Positions 35,092 through 43,964 of a stretch of DNA of 50,855 nt are shown one piece after another; within the stretch, counting starts at the first letter, position 1, and each line of letters begins with the position of its first letter. The stretch lies in assembly GCF_020889705.1 (NCBI RefSeq), contig NZ_JACMYP010000026.1, forward strand, positions 1 through 50,855, read 5' to 3'. This DNA comes from Bradyrhizobium altum. Its GTDB lineage: Bacteria; Pseudomonadota; Alphaproteobacteria; Rhizobiales; Xanthobacteraceae. Position numbers and translations under genes: made by a program. The notes below the pieces were generated by a model. It saw nothing but the letters and a program-made list of their open reading frames with translations, was not told the DNA's origin and made no database searches.

Positions 35092-35163
35092 AGAGCGAAT
35101 GGGGAATGGCGAATAGATAGCGATACTGGTCGACTATTCGCTACCCGCTATTGGCCATTCGCT
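35092..35163. repeat. Palindromic intergenic repeat, family I
   Basis: GAGCGAATGGGGAATGGCGAATAG and the complementary CTATTCGCTACC...GCCATTCGCTC form a long imperfect inverted repeat around TACTGGTCGAC. It lies between the panE-like gene and the DsbA-like gene. Confidence 0.75.
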
Positions 35164-35167
35164 CATC

Positions 35168-35773
35168 TCACTTTCCCGACACCAGTTCCTCGACTTCGCG
35201 CAGCTGCTCCTTGCCGAAGAAGATCTCGTTGCCGACGAAGAAGGTCGGCGAGCCGAACGCGCCGCGCTCCACGGCGGCCTGGGTGTTCGCGATCAGCTTG
35301 GCCTTCACGTCGGCGTCCTGCGCGCGGGCGAACAGTTTGGCGGCGTCGAGGCCGGAGGCGGCGATGGCTTTGCCGGCGACTTCCGGATCGTCCATCTTCT
35401 TCGGCTCGACCCACATGTGGTGGAAAGCCAGCTCGATGTATGTCTCGAACACGCCCTCGAGCTGGGCGGCGACCGCCGCGCGCATCAGGTTCAGCGTATT
35501 GACCGGGAAGAACGGGTTCCAGGTGTAGGGCTTGACGTTGAAGCGCTTGAGGAAGCGCTCGGTCTCGATCTTCATGAACTCGGGCTTGTTCTTGACGCCC
35601 GCCAGCGTCTCGGCCGGCGACTTGTTGTTGGTGGCCTTGAAGATGCCGCCGAGCAGGATCGGGACGTATTCGAACTTGACGCCGGTGCGTTTCTCGATGG
35701 CCGGGATCGCCTCGTGGCTGAGGAAGGCATTGGGGCTGCCGAAATCGAACAGGAATTGCGGATTCTGGCTCAC
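35168..35773 (-). CDS. 2-Hydroxychromene-2-carboxylate isomerase/DsbA-family protein
   Basis: A 201-residue thioredoxin-fold protein of the kappa-GST/HCCA isomerase type: FLFDFGSPNAFLSHEAIPAIEKRTGVKFEYVPILLGGIFKATNN at the start, an all-helical insert, and the cis-Pro segment GAFGSPTFFVGNEIFFGKEQL at the end. The N-terminal active position is FGSPN rather than CxxC, so it acts as a glutathione-dependent isomerase or transferase, not a disulfide oxidase. GTG at 35773 with GGGGAGAG upstream gives the canonical start; ATG 35818 or 35836 would add residues with no counterpart. The physiological substrate is unknown. Confidence 0.88.
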   Translation of the reverse strand: MSQNPQFLFDFGSPNAFLSHEAIPAIEKRTGVKFEYVPILLGGIFKATNNKSPAETLAGVKNKPEFMKIETERFLKRFNVKPYTWNPFFPVNTLNLMRAAVAAQLEGVFETYIELAFHHMWVEPKKMDDPEVAGKAIAASGLDAAKLFARAQDADVKAKLIANTQAAVERGAFGSPTFFVGNEIFFGKEQLREVEELVSGK

Positions 35774-35895
35774 GGCGGTCTCTCCCCTCGACTTATCTCG
35801 TTTGGGCTTGTTTAGCATTTCTCTAGCATGGGCCAACTGCCGCGGGCGCCATCAGGAGAATATGATACTCATCATGTGAGCCGTAGCGCGCGATG

Positions 35896-37245
35896 TCAAA
35901 TCAGCCGCTTGATGGTCTGCTTGCGCCATACCAGAGCGTAATAGGCCATCTGCAGCACGAACATGGTGGCGAAGGTGGCGGGATAGGCGATCCAGATGCC
36001 GCTGATGCCGATGGCACGGCTGAGCAGGATCGCGACCGGCACCTCGACCAGCGCCATCGCCAGGATCGAGATGAACAGCGGCATCCATACCGTGCCGCCG
36101 GCGCGCATCGCCCCGGAAAACACCGTCGCCATGCCGAACAGCACCATGCTCCACAGCACGATGTACAGAAGCTGCTGCGCCAGCGCGAGCACCGCGCCGT
36201 CGACGATGAAGAACCCCATCAGCGGCCGCGCGAAGAGATAGCCGAGCACCACCAGTCCGCCGGTCAGCGCGAGATTCATCTCGATCCCGGTCCGGACGAT
36301 GGCGCCGACCCGGCCGGAATCGCCGCGGCCGATCGCCTGTGCGCCGAAGATCGACACGGATATGGCGATCGAGATCGCCGGAAACTGCACATAGCTGATC
36401 ACCTGGTTGACCGCGCCATAGGCGGCGGTGGCCTCCGAGCCGAAGCCGTTGACGAGGCCGAGCAGCACCAGTTCGGCGAGCGAGACCACCACCATGCCGA
36501 TCGCGGTCGGAATGCCGAGCCGCAGCACGATGCGCAGCAGGGCGCCGTTCGGCCGCATCGCGCGCAGGAACGCGGCGTCGAAAGCCAGCGGATGCTTATG
36601 CCGCAGCATGTGGATATGCAGCCACAGCAGCGTCACCACGCCCGAGATCGCGGAAGCAACGGCGGCACTGGCGACGCCCAGCATCGGCAGCCCGAGCCAG
36701 CCGCGGATCAGCGCGGGCGTCACCACGAGGCCGACCACGGTCGAGACCGTCAGCGCCACCAGCGGCGTCACGGTGTCGCCGACGCCGCGCATCATCGCGG
36801 CGAGCAGCAGGAATGCGAAGGTCACCGGCATCGTGATCATCATGATCCGCGCATAGGACACCGCGGCGTCGAGGACGTCTGCCGGCGTGGCGAGCGCGAT
36901 CAACAGCGGGCGCGCGAACAGGCCGCCGAGGATCGCGATCGCGAGCGCAAGCAGCAGCGTCACGGTCATGGTCGTGCCGGCGACCGCCTTGACGCGGTCG
37001 GGTGCGCCCGCGCCCCAGGCCTGGCCGATCATGACCGAGGCGCCGGCGCTCAGGCCGATCACGAAGGAGATGAAGAAGAACATCACCGGAAAGAACACCG
37101 ACGCAGCCGCGAGCGCGTCGACGCCGATCATCTGGCCGAGATAGATGCCATTGATGGTGCCGAACAGCGACTGCAGCACATTGCTCAGCAGCATCGGCGC
37201 CAGGAACGACAGGAAAGCTTTGCCTAGAGAGGGAGGCTTGGACAC
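35896..37245 (-). CDS. MATE-family efflux transporter
   Basis: A 449-residue polytopic protein with about twelve membrane helices in two similar halves, typical of the multidrug and toxic compound extrusion family, which exports cationic compounds using Na+ or H+. Landmarks: the first helix FLSFLAPMLLSNVLQSLFGTINGIYLGQMIG, the GAGAPDRVK loop in the first half (SAGASVMIGQAWGAG) and SIFGAQAIGRGDSGRVGAI in the second. A GTG start at 37245 with GGAAG upstream opens directly before helix 1. The upstream extension to 37401 overlaps the DUF2239 gene. Confidence 0.93.
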   Translation of the reverse strand: MSKPPSLGKAFLSFLAPMLLSNVLQSLFGTINGIYLGQMIGVDALAAASVFFPVMFFFISFVIGLSAGASVMIGQAWGAGAPDRVKAVAGTTMTVTLLLALAIAILGGLFARPLLIALATPADVLDAAVSYARIMMITMPVTFAFLLLAAMMRGVGDTVTPLVALTVSTVVGLVVTPALIRGWLGLPMLGVASAAVASAISGVVTLLWLHIHMLRHKHPLAFDAAFLRAMRPNGALLRIVLRLGIPTAIGMVVVSLAELVLLGLVNGFGSEATAAYGAVNQVISYVQFPAISIAISVSIFGAQAIGRGDSGRVGAIVRTGIEMNLALTGGLVVLGYLFARPLMGFFIVDGAVLALAQQLLYIVLWSMVLFGMATVFSGAMRAGGTVWMPLFISILAMALVEVPVAILLSRAIGISGIWIAYPATFATMFVLQMAYYALVWRKQTIKRLI

Positions 37246-37357
37246 GTTCAACTTCCAAAAATCGAGACCGTCAGGACGGCGGCGGGGCGGGTTTGCGGTT
37301 CGGCTCTGAAGCCGAATCGCCCACCCGCGGCCGCCACCTATTTCGCGCGAAAGCGCC

Positions 37358-37945
37358 TCAGTCCGCTTGATCGCTATAGGCGAGCCGGATCGTGTGATCA
37401 CGGATATCGGCCGGCCAGTCCGCGATCAGCGTCGCAAAGCGCCGCCGGTCGTGCGCGAACAGCGCGCGGATCGCATCCTCGTAGTTTGGCCGGTTGCCGG
37501 CCATCGTTGTCATGAAGCGATAGGCGGCATCCTGGGCGCTGCGCGTCCGGTCCTTGTCGCCGCTCGCGCGCCGCGCCTCGTCGATCAGCTTGCGGATCGC
37601 AACCGATGCGCCGCCCGTCTGCTGCGCGAGCCAGTCCCAATGACGCGGCAACAGCGTGATCTCGCGCGCGACGACGCCGAGCTTCGGCCGTCCCGGACCG
37701 CGCGGCCCGGCCGGCGTTGCCGGCTCCTCGTCGAGCGGAGGCGCGAGCTTCGGCAGCCGCGCCAGCACGTCGTCGACCGAGCCGCGGAAATCGATATCGA
37801 CCAGCGCCGAGGTGCGGCCGTTGAACACCAGGACCGCGGCATCCTTGCGCCGGTCGAGCAGCTGCTTGGCGGCGCGTGCGACCTCCGCGAGGTCACCGGC
37901 CCCGATGCGATGCTCGCCTTCGAAGGCGACATAGGCAGGATTCAT
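37358..37945 (-). CDS. DUF2239-family protein
   Basis: A 195-residue soluble protein matching the DUF2239 pattern: YVAFEGEHRIGAGDLAEVARAAKQLLDRRKDAAVLVFNGRTSALVDIDFRG, a Pro/Gly linker (PATPAGPRGPGRPKLG), then REITLLPRHWDWLAQQTGGASVAIRKLIDEARR and RFMTTMAGNRPNYEDAIRALFAHDRRRFATLIADWPADIRDH. The family is widespread in proteobacteria and uncharacterised; the second half has a ribbon-helix-helix-like look (PRHWDWLAQQTGGASVAIRKLI). It is divergent from the GST gene. Confidence 0.88.
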   Translation of the reverse strand: MNPAYVAFEGEHRIGAGDLAEVARAAKQLLDRRKDAAVLVFNGRTSALVDIDFRGSVDDVLARLPKLAPPLDEEPATPAGPRGPGRPKLGVVAREITLLPRHWDWLAQQTGGASVAIRKLIDEARRASGDKDRTRSAQDAAYRFMTTMAGNRPNYEDAIRALFAHDRRRFATLIADWPADIRDHTIRLAYSDQAD

Positions 37946-38076
37946 GGTAGACCTCTCCGATTGCGCGACGTATTGCCCGGGTGATTTCCAGCAAGCGCGG
38001 CGCGTGGATCTCGACTTTCCTGTTCCCGGCTGGCACCAAACGCCGCCCGATTGCGCCGATATTTCAGAGGACGCCC

Positions 38077-38742
38077 ATGCTGACGGTTCATCATCTCAAC
38101 AATTCCCGCTCGCAGCGCGTACTGTGGCTGCTCGAGGAATTGGGCGTGCCCTACGAGATCGTGCGCTACCAGCGGCAGCCCGACATGCGGGCGCCGAAGG
38201 AGCTGCGCGCGATCCATCCGCTCGGCAAGTCGCCTGTTGTCACCGACAATGGCAACACCATCGCGGAATCCGGCGCGATCCTCGAATACATCATCGCGAC
38301 CTACGGCAAAGGCCGTCTGATCCCGCAGGCCGATACGCCGGAGCGGCTGCGCTACACCTATTGGCTGCACTATGCCGAAGGCTCGGCGATGACGCCGCTG
38401 CTCTTGAAGCTGCTGTTCACGCTGATGCCGAAGCGCGCACCGGCGCTGCTGCGGCCGCTGGTGCGCAAGGTCTCGAACCAGGCGCTGTCCACGCTGGTCA
38501 ATCCGCAGATCAAGCAGCACATGGCCTATTGGGAAGGCGAGCTCGGCAAGAGCGAGTGGTTCGCCGGCAACGAATTCTCCGGCGCCGACATCCAGATGAG
38601 CTTTCCGCTCGAGGCTGCCGCCGCGCGCGGCGGGCTCGCTGACGGCCATCCGAAATGTGTCGCCTTCCTCGAGCGCATCCACGCGCGCCCGGCCTATGCG
38701 CGGGCGCTCGAGAAGGGCGGGCCGTACGAGGTTGGCCGCTAG
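38077..38742 (+). CDS. Glutathione S-transferase
   Basis: A 221-residue GST. The N-terminal thioredoxin-like domain has LTVHHLNNSRSQRVLWLLEELGVPYEIVRY, with catalytic Ser/Asn in HLNNSRSQR, cis-Pro in LGKSPVVTD and the glutathione-binding AESGAILEYII. The helical domain has the ADIQMSFPL N-capping box (FSGADIQMSFPL). Such enzymes conjugate or reduce electrophiles with glutathione; specificity is unknown. ATG 38077 with AGAGGA upstream is preferred to an in-frame ATG at 37981. Confidence 0.95.
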   Translation: MLTVHHLNNSRSQRVLWLLEELGVPYEIVRYQRQPDMRAPKELRAIHPLGKSPVVTDNGNTIAESGAILEYIIATYGKGRLIPQADTPERLRYTYWLHYAEGSAMTPLLLKLLFTLMPKRAPALLRPLVRKVSNQALSTLVNPQIKQHMAYWEGELGKSEWFAGNEFSGADIQMSFPLEAAAARGGLADGHPKCVAFLERIHARPAYARALEKGGPYEVGR

Positions 38743-38750
38743 CATCTCGC

Positions 38751-39176
38751 TCATCGCGGCAGCTCGACCAGCGGCAGCAGACGTGAATCGGCCAGCGCCG
38801 CGGTGCGGTGTCCGATGCCGGCGAGGTAGGCCTCCGCCACCGCGAAGGCGAGGAACGCGCCGCGGCTCTTCTGCCGGATCAGCATGGCGCGATCCCAGCG
38901 CTCGCCCTCGGGACCGATCAGGAACGAGCCGCCTTCACCCATGAACAGGATGTCGCCGCCGCTCTTCCGCAGATGCGGCAGCGTGTGGGCGATATAGCGG
39001 TCGTAGGCTTCCGCACCCGTGACCGGCTGTGGCGGGGCGAGCTCCGGGCTTTGCGAATAGTCGGCGATGTCGCGGAAGCGCAGCAGGTTGAGCATCACCA
39101 GCTCGCCGGTGATCGCACGCTGGGCGAAGTCGCGCCCGGCATTCCACGTCGGCTCCAGATGGCAGGTGGAGTCCAT
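38751..39176 (-). CDS. DUF1330-like protein
   Basis: A 141-residue protein of the DUF1330 (dimeric alpha+beta barrel-like) type: GELVMLNLLRFRDIADYSQ, YDRYIAHTLPHLRKSGGDILFMGEG, WDRAMLIRQKSRGAFLAFAVAEAYLAGIGHRTAALADSRLLPL. The family has no firm function. It shares a divergent promoter region with the GIY-YIG gene, in which a strong palindrome lies (39215-39247). Confidence 0.85.
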   Translation of the reverse strand: MDSTCHLEPTWNAGRDFAQRAITGELVMLNLLRFRDIADYSQSPELAPPQPVTGAEAYDRYIAHTLPHLRKSGGDILFMGEGGSFLIGPEGERWDRAMLIRQKSRGAFLAFAVAEAYLAGIGHRTAALADSRLLPLVELPR

Positions 39177-39214
39177 GTCAGTTCGCCTGATTCCCGGTTT
39201 CGATATCGTAGTTT

Positions 39215-39247
39215 TATCCGGGTTGTTTTGTCAATAATACCCGGATA
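39215..39247. promoter_or_regulatory. Operator palindrome between the DUF1330 and GIY-YIG genes
   Basis: TATCCGGGT-N15-ACCCGGATA, perfect 9-bp arms. It straddles a promoter toward the GIY-YIG gene: -35 TTGTTT at 39223-39228, 17 bp, -10 TATAAA at 39246-39251. The right arm overlaps the -10 box, so binding would repress. The regulator is not encoded next to it. Confidence 0.7.
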
Positions 39248-39278
39248 TAAATAGTGGACCGACCCGACAGGAGCCGCC

Positions 39279-39614
39279 ATGAAGGCCGAGGACCGCAAGC
39301 TGGCCATTGCCGACTACAAGAAGCGCGCGGCTGTGGCCGGCGTGTTCGCGATCCGCTGCCGCGCGACCGGGGAGGTCTGGGTCGGGCAGGCGCTCGATCT
39401 GGAGAAAATCCAGAACCGCATCTGGTTTACGCTGGGGATGGCCAGCCACCGCAATGCCGAGCTGCAGCGCGCCTGGTCGGCGCATGGCGCCGACAATCTC
39501 TCGCTCGAAACGCTGGAGCGTATCGAGGACGAGGAGCTTGCCTATGTCCGCGATACGCTGCTCAAGGAGCGCGTGCAGCATTGGCGCGCGCAGCTGAACG
39601 CGTCGGCCGTCTAG
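39279..39614 (+). CDS. GIY-YIG nuclease-family protein
   Basis: A 111-residue protein. The segment AGVFAIRCRATGEVWVGQALDLEKIQNRIWFTL has the spacing of the GIY-YIG fold with G-V-F and V-W-V-G in place of GIY and YIG, followed by a conserved Arg (NRIWF) and a basic helix. The metal-binding Glu expected later (LSLETLERIEDEE) is present. Small proteins of this kind are annotated as GIY-YIG nuclease-family in rhizobia, but the degenerate motif makes activity doubtful. ATG 39279 has AGGAG upstream. Confidence 0.8.
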   Translation: MKAEDRKLAIADYKKRAAVAGVFAIRCRATGEVWVGQALDLEKIQNRIWFTLGMASHRNAELQRAWSAHGADNLSLETLERIEDEELAYVRDTLLKERVQHWRAQLNASAV

Positions 39615-39615
39615 T

Positions 39616-40512
39616 TTAGCGCGCCGTCTGCGCGCCGCCCGCCGACGGCAACGGCTGCACGGTGACGCCGGGCGGCGGCACGTCGTCGTCGGGCACGAAG
39701 AAATCCGACATCAACGGCACCGAGGGATCGACGCGATAGCGCTCGAAGTCGCGCACGCCGTTGGCATAGAGCACCTTGTCGTCGATGCAGAAATTGCCGG
39801 TGAACTCGCGCGATGGCCGCGTGACGATCGCATAGGCCGCATCGCCCATGATCTCGGGCGTGCGGCTGGCGCGCATCATGGCGTCGCCGCCGAGCAGATT
39901 GCCGACCGCGGCGGTTGCGATCGTGGTGCGCGGCCACAATGCGTTGACCGCAATGCCGGCGGATTTTTGCTCACCGGCCAGCCCGAGCACGCACATGCTC
40001 ATGCCGAACTTCGCCATCGTGTAAGCGGTCGAGTGCTCGAACCACTTCGTCTTCATGTCGAGCGGTGGCGACAGCATCAGGATGTGCGGACTCTCCGCCT
40101 TCTTCAGATGCGGGATGCAGTATTTCGACACCATGAAGGTGCCGCGGGTGTTGATCCCCATCATCAGATCGTAGCGCTTCATGTCGGTCGCCTGCGAATT
40201 GGTCAGGCTGATGGCGCTGGCATTGTTGACGCAGACGTCGATGCCGCCGAACTCGGCGACGGTAGCTTCAATTGCCGCCATCACCTGCGCCTCGTCCCTG
40301 ATGTCGCAGAGCACCGGCAGCGCCTTGCCGCCGGCGGCGAGGACCTCGTCGGCGGCGGTGTAGATCGTGCCTTTCAGCTTTGGATGCGGCTCGGCGGTCT
40401 TCGCCGCGATCGCGACATTGGCGCCGTCACGCGCGGCGCGCAGCGCAATCGCGAGCCCGATGCCGCGGCTCGCACCCGAGATGAACAGCGTTTTGTCTTT
40501 GAGCGAAGTCAT
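39616..40512 (-). CDS. Short-chain dehydrogenase/reductase (HSDL2-like)
   Basis: A 298-residue SDR. The cofactor motif is ISGASRGIGLAIAL (TGxxxGIG type, with Ser for Thr), NNAS follows at CVNNASAISL, and the catalytic Tyr-Lys pair is in AYTMAKFGMS, with the Ser at MLSPPLD. It resembles hydroxysteroid-dehydrogenase-like 2 proteins, and the extension after NALWPRTTIATAA is typical of that group. The substrate is unknown, perhaps fatty acyl-type. It is convergent with the GIY-YIG gene, only 1 bp apart at the stop codons. Confidence 0.92.
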   Translation of the reverse strand: MTSLKDKTLFISGASRGIGLAIALRAARDGANVAIAAKTAEPHPKLKGTIYTAADEVLAAGGKALPVLCDIRDEAQVMAAIEATVAEFGGIDVCVNNASAISLTNSQATDMKRYDLMMGINTRGTFMVSKYCIPHLKKAESPHILMLSPPLDMKTKWFEHSTAYTMAKFGMSMCVLGLAGEQKSAGIAVNALWPRTTIATAAVGNLLGGDAMMRASRTPEIMGDAAYAIVTRPSREFTGNFCIDDKVLYANGVRDFERYRVDPSVPLMSDFFVPDDDVPPPGVTVQPLPSAGGAQTAR

Positions 40513-40546
40513 GGCGAGGACCTCCAGTTAGGGACGCACACTATCA

Positions 40547-40650
40547 GGGCTCCCTCCCCCCTTGCGGGGGAGGGTTGGGGAGAGGGGTAAGCCACAAGCA
40601 CCGTCTTCGCGGCCACCCCTCTCCTTAGCCCTGCCCGCAAGGGGGAGGGA
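40547..40650. repeat. Palindromic intergenic repeat, family J
   Basis: GGCTCCCTCCCCCCTTGCGGG and the complementary CCCGCAAGGGGGAGGGA flank a GAGAGGGGT/ACCCCTCTC inner pair. It is found between the SDR and the MFS transporter genes and looks like the classic Bradyrhizobium purine/pyrimidine-strand-biased element. Confidence 0.85.
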
Positions 40651-40693
40651 ACGACGGGGCAAGCGTCGCGGCCATCGCGCACCTGTTACAGCG

Positions 40694-41992
40694 CTACCCA
40701 CCCGCATGCAGCACGCGCCCGCGCGTTTCAGGCAGCGCGTAGGCGGCGATGAAGAACACGGCATAGGCCGCCACCGCGAAGATCGCGATCGCGTTGGCGA
40801 GCGTCGTCGTGGTCGAGAGCGCGCCGACCAGGAACGGAAACAGCGCGCCGACGCCGCGGCCGAAATTGTAGCAGAAGCCCTGTCCGGAGCCGCGCAGCCG
40901 GGTCGGATAGAGCTCGGTCAGGAATGCGCCCATGCCGGAGAAATAGCCTGAGGCAAAGAAGCCGAGCGGGAAGCCCAGCACCCACAGCACCTCGTTGGAG
41001 AGCGGCAATTGGGTATAGAGCAGCACGATCGCGATGGCGCCGATCGAGAAGATCAGGAACAGATTGCGCCGGCCGATCCGGTCGGCGAGCCAGGCGCCGA
41101 CCAGATAGCCGATGAACGAGCCGATGATCAGCGTCGCGAGATAGCCGGTCGAGCCGACCACCGAGAGCTTGCGCTCGGTGGTGAGGAAGCGCGGCACCCA
41201 GAAGGTGACGGCGTAATAGCCGCCCTGCATGCCGGTGCCGACCAGCGAGGCCAGCAGCGTGGTCTTCAGGATCGGTCCCTGGAAAATCTCCCACAATGCG
41301 GCGGGTCCGCTGCCGGATGCCTGCTGCTGGGCCATCGTCGCGGCCGAGATCTCCGGCTCGGTGACATAGCGGCGCAGATAGAACACCAGCAGCGCCGGCA
41401 GCGCGCCGATCACGAACATCCAGCGCCAGGCGTTCTCCGGAGGCAGGATCGAGAACAGGATCGCCTGCGCCAGCACCGCAAGGCCCCAGCCGATCGCCCA
41501 GCCCGACTGCACCGAGCCGACCGCGCGTCCGCGATATTGCGGCCGGATCGCTTCGCCGATCAGCACTGCGCCGGCCGCCCATTCGCCGCCAAAGCCCAAG
41601 CCGAGCAGCGCGCGGGCGATCAGCAGCTGGTCGAAATTCTGCACCACGGCGCAGACCAGCGAGAAGAACGAGAACCAGATGATGGTAAGCTGCAGCGTCT
41701 TGACCCGTCCGATCCGGTCGGACAGATAGCCGCCGAGCCAGCCGCCGACGGCGGAGGCCAGCAGCGTCACGGTGCCGGCGAGGCCGGCAGTGCCGGCATC
41801 GACCTTCCACAGCGTGATGATGGTGCCGATCACCAGCGGATAGATCATGAAATCCATGCCGTCGAGCGTCCAGCCCGAGGCGCAGGCCCAGAACGTGCGC
41901 CGCTCCGGCAGGTTCATGTCGCGATAGAAGGCGAGGAGGCTGGTGTCCTCGATCTCTGCGACTTCCATCGATTTGGATTCGGCCGTGCTCAT
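40694..41992 (-). CDS. MFS transporter (aromatic acid/H+ symporter-like)
   Basis: A 432-residue transporter with twelve membrane helices. Helix 1 carries LDGMDFMIYPLVIG, the Asp-rich signature of the AAHS/SHS carboxylate transporter families; loop 2-3 has motif A GGYLSDRIGRVKT; loop 8-9 has GAWLADRIGRRN. Substrates are probably organic acids, moved with protons. The N-terminal 25 residues are cytoplasmic and acidic. It lies upstream of the SDR gene in the same direction, separated by a repeat. Confidence 0.92.
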   Translation of the reverse strand: MSTAESKSMEVAEIEDTSLLAFYRDMNLPERRTFWACASGWTLDGMDFMIYPLVIGTIITLWKVDAGTAGLAGTVTLLASAVGGWLGGYLSDRIGRVKTLQLTIIWFSFFSLVCAVVQNFDQLLIARALLGLGFGGEWAAGAVLIGEAIRPQYRGRAVGSVQSGWAIGWGLAVLAQAILFSILPPENAWRWMFVIGALPALLVFYLRRYVTEPEISAATMAQQQASGSGPAALWEIFQGPILKTTLLASLVGTGMQGGYYAVTFWVPRFLTTERKLSVVGSTGYLATLIIGSFIGYLVGAWLADRIGRRNLFLIFSIGAIAIVLLYTQLPLSNEVLWVLGFPLGFFASGYFSGMGAFLTELYPTRLRGSGQGFCYNFGRGVGALFPFLVGALSTTTTLANAIAIFAVAAYAVFFIAAYALPETRGRVLHAGG

Positions 41993-42105
41993 GCGCGTTC
42001 CCCGGAGAAATCTTTCACCGGCTCTTTGCGATCCGCGGCCGGAGTTGCGCGGAACGCCAATCTATCGCGATGTTGCAGGTAGGGCAAAGGCGCGCTTGCT
42101 GGCCT

Positions 42106-43851
42106 TTAGTATCCTGCGGCCTCCGAGCCGCGCGTACGTGGATCGGGCGCGCCGAGCAGACCGCTGGTCGTGACGACGATCGAGTTCGCGGAGGAGTAGC
42201 CGAGCGGCTCGACCGGTTTGTGACCCTTGGCGCGCAGCTCGGCGAGCACCTCGTCGGGAAAGCCGCGCTCGATCCGGACCTCGTCGGGCAGCCATTGATG
42301 ATGCATGCGGGGCGCGGCGACCGCGGCTGCGATATCCATCTTGTAGTCGATGACGTCGACGATGATCTGCGTCACCGCAGAGATGATGCGGCTGCCGCCG
42401 GGCGATCCCGTCACCAGCACGGGCTTGCCGTCCTTGAGCACGATGGTCGGCGCCATCGACGACAGCGGGCGCTTGCCGGGTCCGGGCAGATTGGCCTCGA
42501 AGCCGACCAGGCCGAACGCATTGGAGGCGCCGGGCGCCGCGGTGAAATCGTCGAGCTCGTTGTTGAGCAGCACGCCGGTGCCGTCGGCGACGAGGCCGAC
42601 GCCGTAGGGGAAGTTCAGCGTGTAGGTGTTGCTGACGGCGTTGCCGCTTGCATCGACGACCGAATAATGCGTGGTGTTGTCGCCCTCGTGCGGTTGCTTG
42701 GCGTTGCGCACATCGGTCCAGGGCGTGGCGCGGGCAAGGTCGATGGTCGCGCGCTGCCTGGCGGCATAGTCCTTGTCGATCAGCAGCTGGGTCGGCGCGT
42801 CGACGAAGGCGGGATCGCCGAGATAACGGGCCCGATCGGCATAGGCCCGCTTCATCGCCTCGATCATGACATGCAGCGAAGCGGCCGAGCCCTGCTTCAT
42901 GTCCGACATCGGAAAGCCTTCGAGGATGTTGAGGATCTCCAGCAGCACGACTCCGCCGGAGGACGGCTGCGGCATCGAGACGATGTCGTAGCCGCGATAG
43001 GTGCCGCGGATCGGCGTGCGGATCACCGGCTGGTAGGCTTTCAGATCCGCGAGCGTAAAGATGCCGCCGGCATTCCTGATTCCGCTGACAAGCTTCTCGG
43101 CGACCGCGCCCTCGTAGAAGCCGCGCGGTCCCTGCTCGGCGATCGCCGTCAGCACGCCAGCGAGGTCGCCCTGGATCAGGCGGTCGCCCTCATGCAGCGG
43201 CGTGCCGTCGGCATGCGAGAACGTCTTGGCCGAGTTCGGCCAGCGCGACATGCGGCGGTACATGTCCGACAGCGTGTCCGACGTATCGTCGGTGACGATG
43301 AAGCCGTCGCGGGCGAGATCGATCGCGGGCTTGACGATCTGCGCCAGCGTGAACTTGCCGGAGCCGTATTTCTCCAATGCCAGCGCGAGGCCCGCGACCG
43401 TGCCGGGCACGCCGATCGCGAGCGCGGAGTTGCGCGACTTGTCCGGGTCCGGCTTGCCGTCGGCGTTCAGGAACATGTCGCGCGACGCGGCCTGCGGCGC
43501 GGTCTCGCGATAGTCGATTGCGACATCTTCGTTGCGGCCGGCAAGATGGATCACCATGAAGCCGCCGCCGCCGATATTGCCGGCGCGCGGATAGGTCACC
43601 GCCATCGCAAAGCCGGTGGCGACCGCGGCGTCGACGGCGTTGCCGCCTTGCCGGAGGATGTCGGTGCCGACCCGCGCGGCGAGCTTCTCCTGCGCCACCA
43701 CCATGCCGTTTTCGGCGCGAATGCTTTGAATCGTATTGGTGGCTGAGGGCTCGTAAGCGCGCCGCTGCACCTGACCGAGGGCGGGTGTCGCGATGCCGAT
43801 CACGAGGAGAGCGGCAAACAGCCGTCGCGACATCGTTGCCGTCAGCGCCAT
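42106..43851 (-). CDS. ggt: Gamma-glutamyltransferase
   Basis: A 581-residue periplasmic Ntn-hydrolase precursor that cleaves or transfers the gamma-glutamyl group of glutathione. A signal peptide (RRLFAALLVIGIATPALG) is followed by the large subunit (GMVVAQEKLAARVGTDILRQGGNAVDAAVA) and the autoprocessing site DNTTHYSVVDASGNAVSNT, where Thr near residue 393 becomes the N-terminal nucleophile. The oxyanion motif TGSPGGSRI is complete in the small subunit. It is divergent from the UMF1-type MFS gene. Confidence 0.95.
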   Translation of the reverse strand: MALTATMSRRLFAALLVIGIATPALGQVQRRAYEPSATNTIQSIRAENGMVVAQEKLAARVGTDILRQGGNAVDAAVATGFAMAVTYPRAGNIGGGGFMVIHLAGRNEDVAIDYRETAPQAASRDMFLNADGKPDPDKSRNSALAIGVPGTVAGLALALEKYGSGKFTLAQIVKPAIDLARDGFIVTDDTSDTLSDMYRRMSRWPNSAKTFSHADGTPLHEGDRLIQGDLAGVLTAIAEQGPRGFYEGAVAEKLVSGIRNAGGIFTLADLKAYQPVIRTPIRGTYRGYDIVSMPQPSSGGVVLLEILNILEGFPMSDMKQGSAASLHVMIEAMKRAYADRARYLGDPAFVDAPTQLLIDKDYAARQRATIDLARATPWTDVRNAKQPHEGDNTTHYSVVDASGNAVSNTYTLNFPYGVGLVADGTGVLLNNELDDFTAAPGASNAFGLVGFEANLPGPGKRPLSSMAPTIVLKDGKPVLVTGSPGGSRIISAVTQIIVDVIDYKMDIAAAVAAPRMHHQWLPDEVRIERGFPDEVLAELRAKGHKPVEPLGYSSANSIVVTTSGLLGAPDPRTRGSEAAGY

Positions 43852-43964
43852 CGAAATGTCCTGCCCTGTTCATCGCCGTATCAGCAAACCGGCCCATGCT
43901 ATATGGGAACGGATTGAAGCGGCAAAAGCCTGCCTGTGGTTCGAGTTGGGGAATATCTTTCGCG

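Noticed and set aside
42070..43746. A 558-codon plus-strand frame opposite ggt
   Set aside because: Shadow frame; Ggt motifs including the processing Thr are intact on the minus strand.
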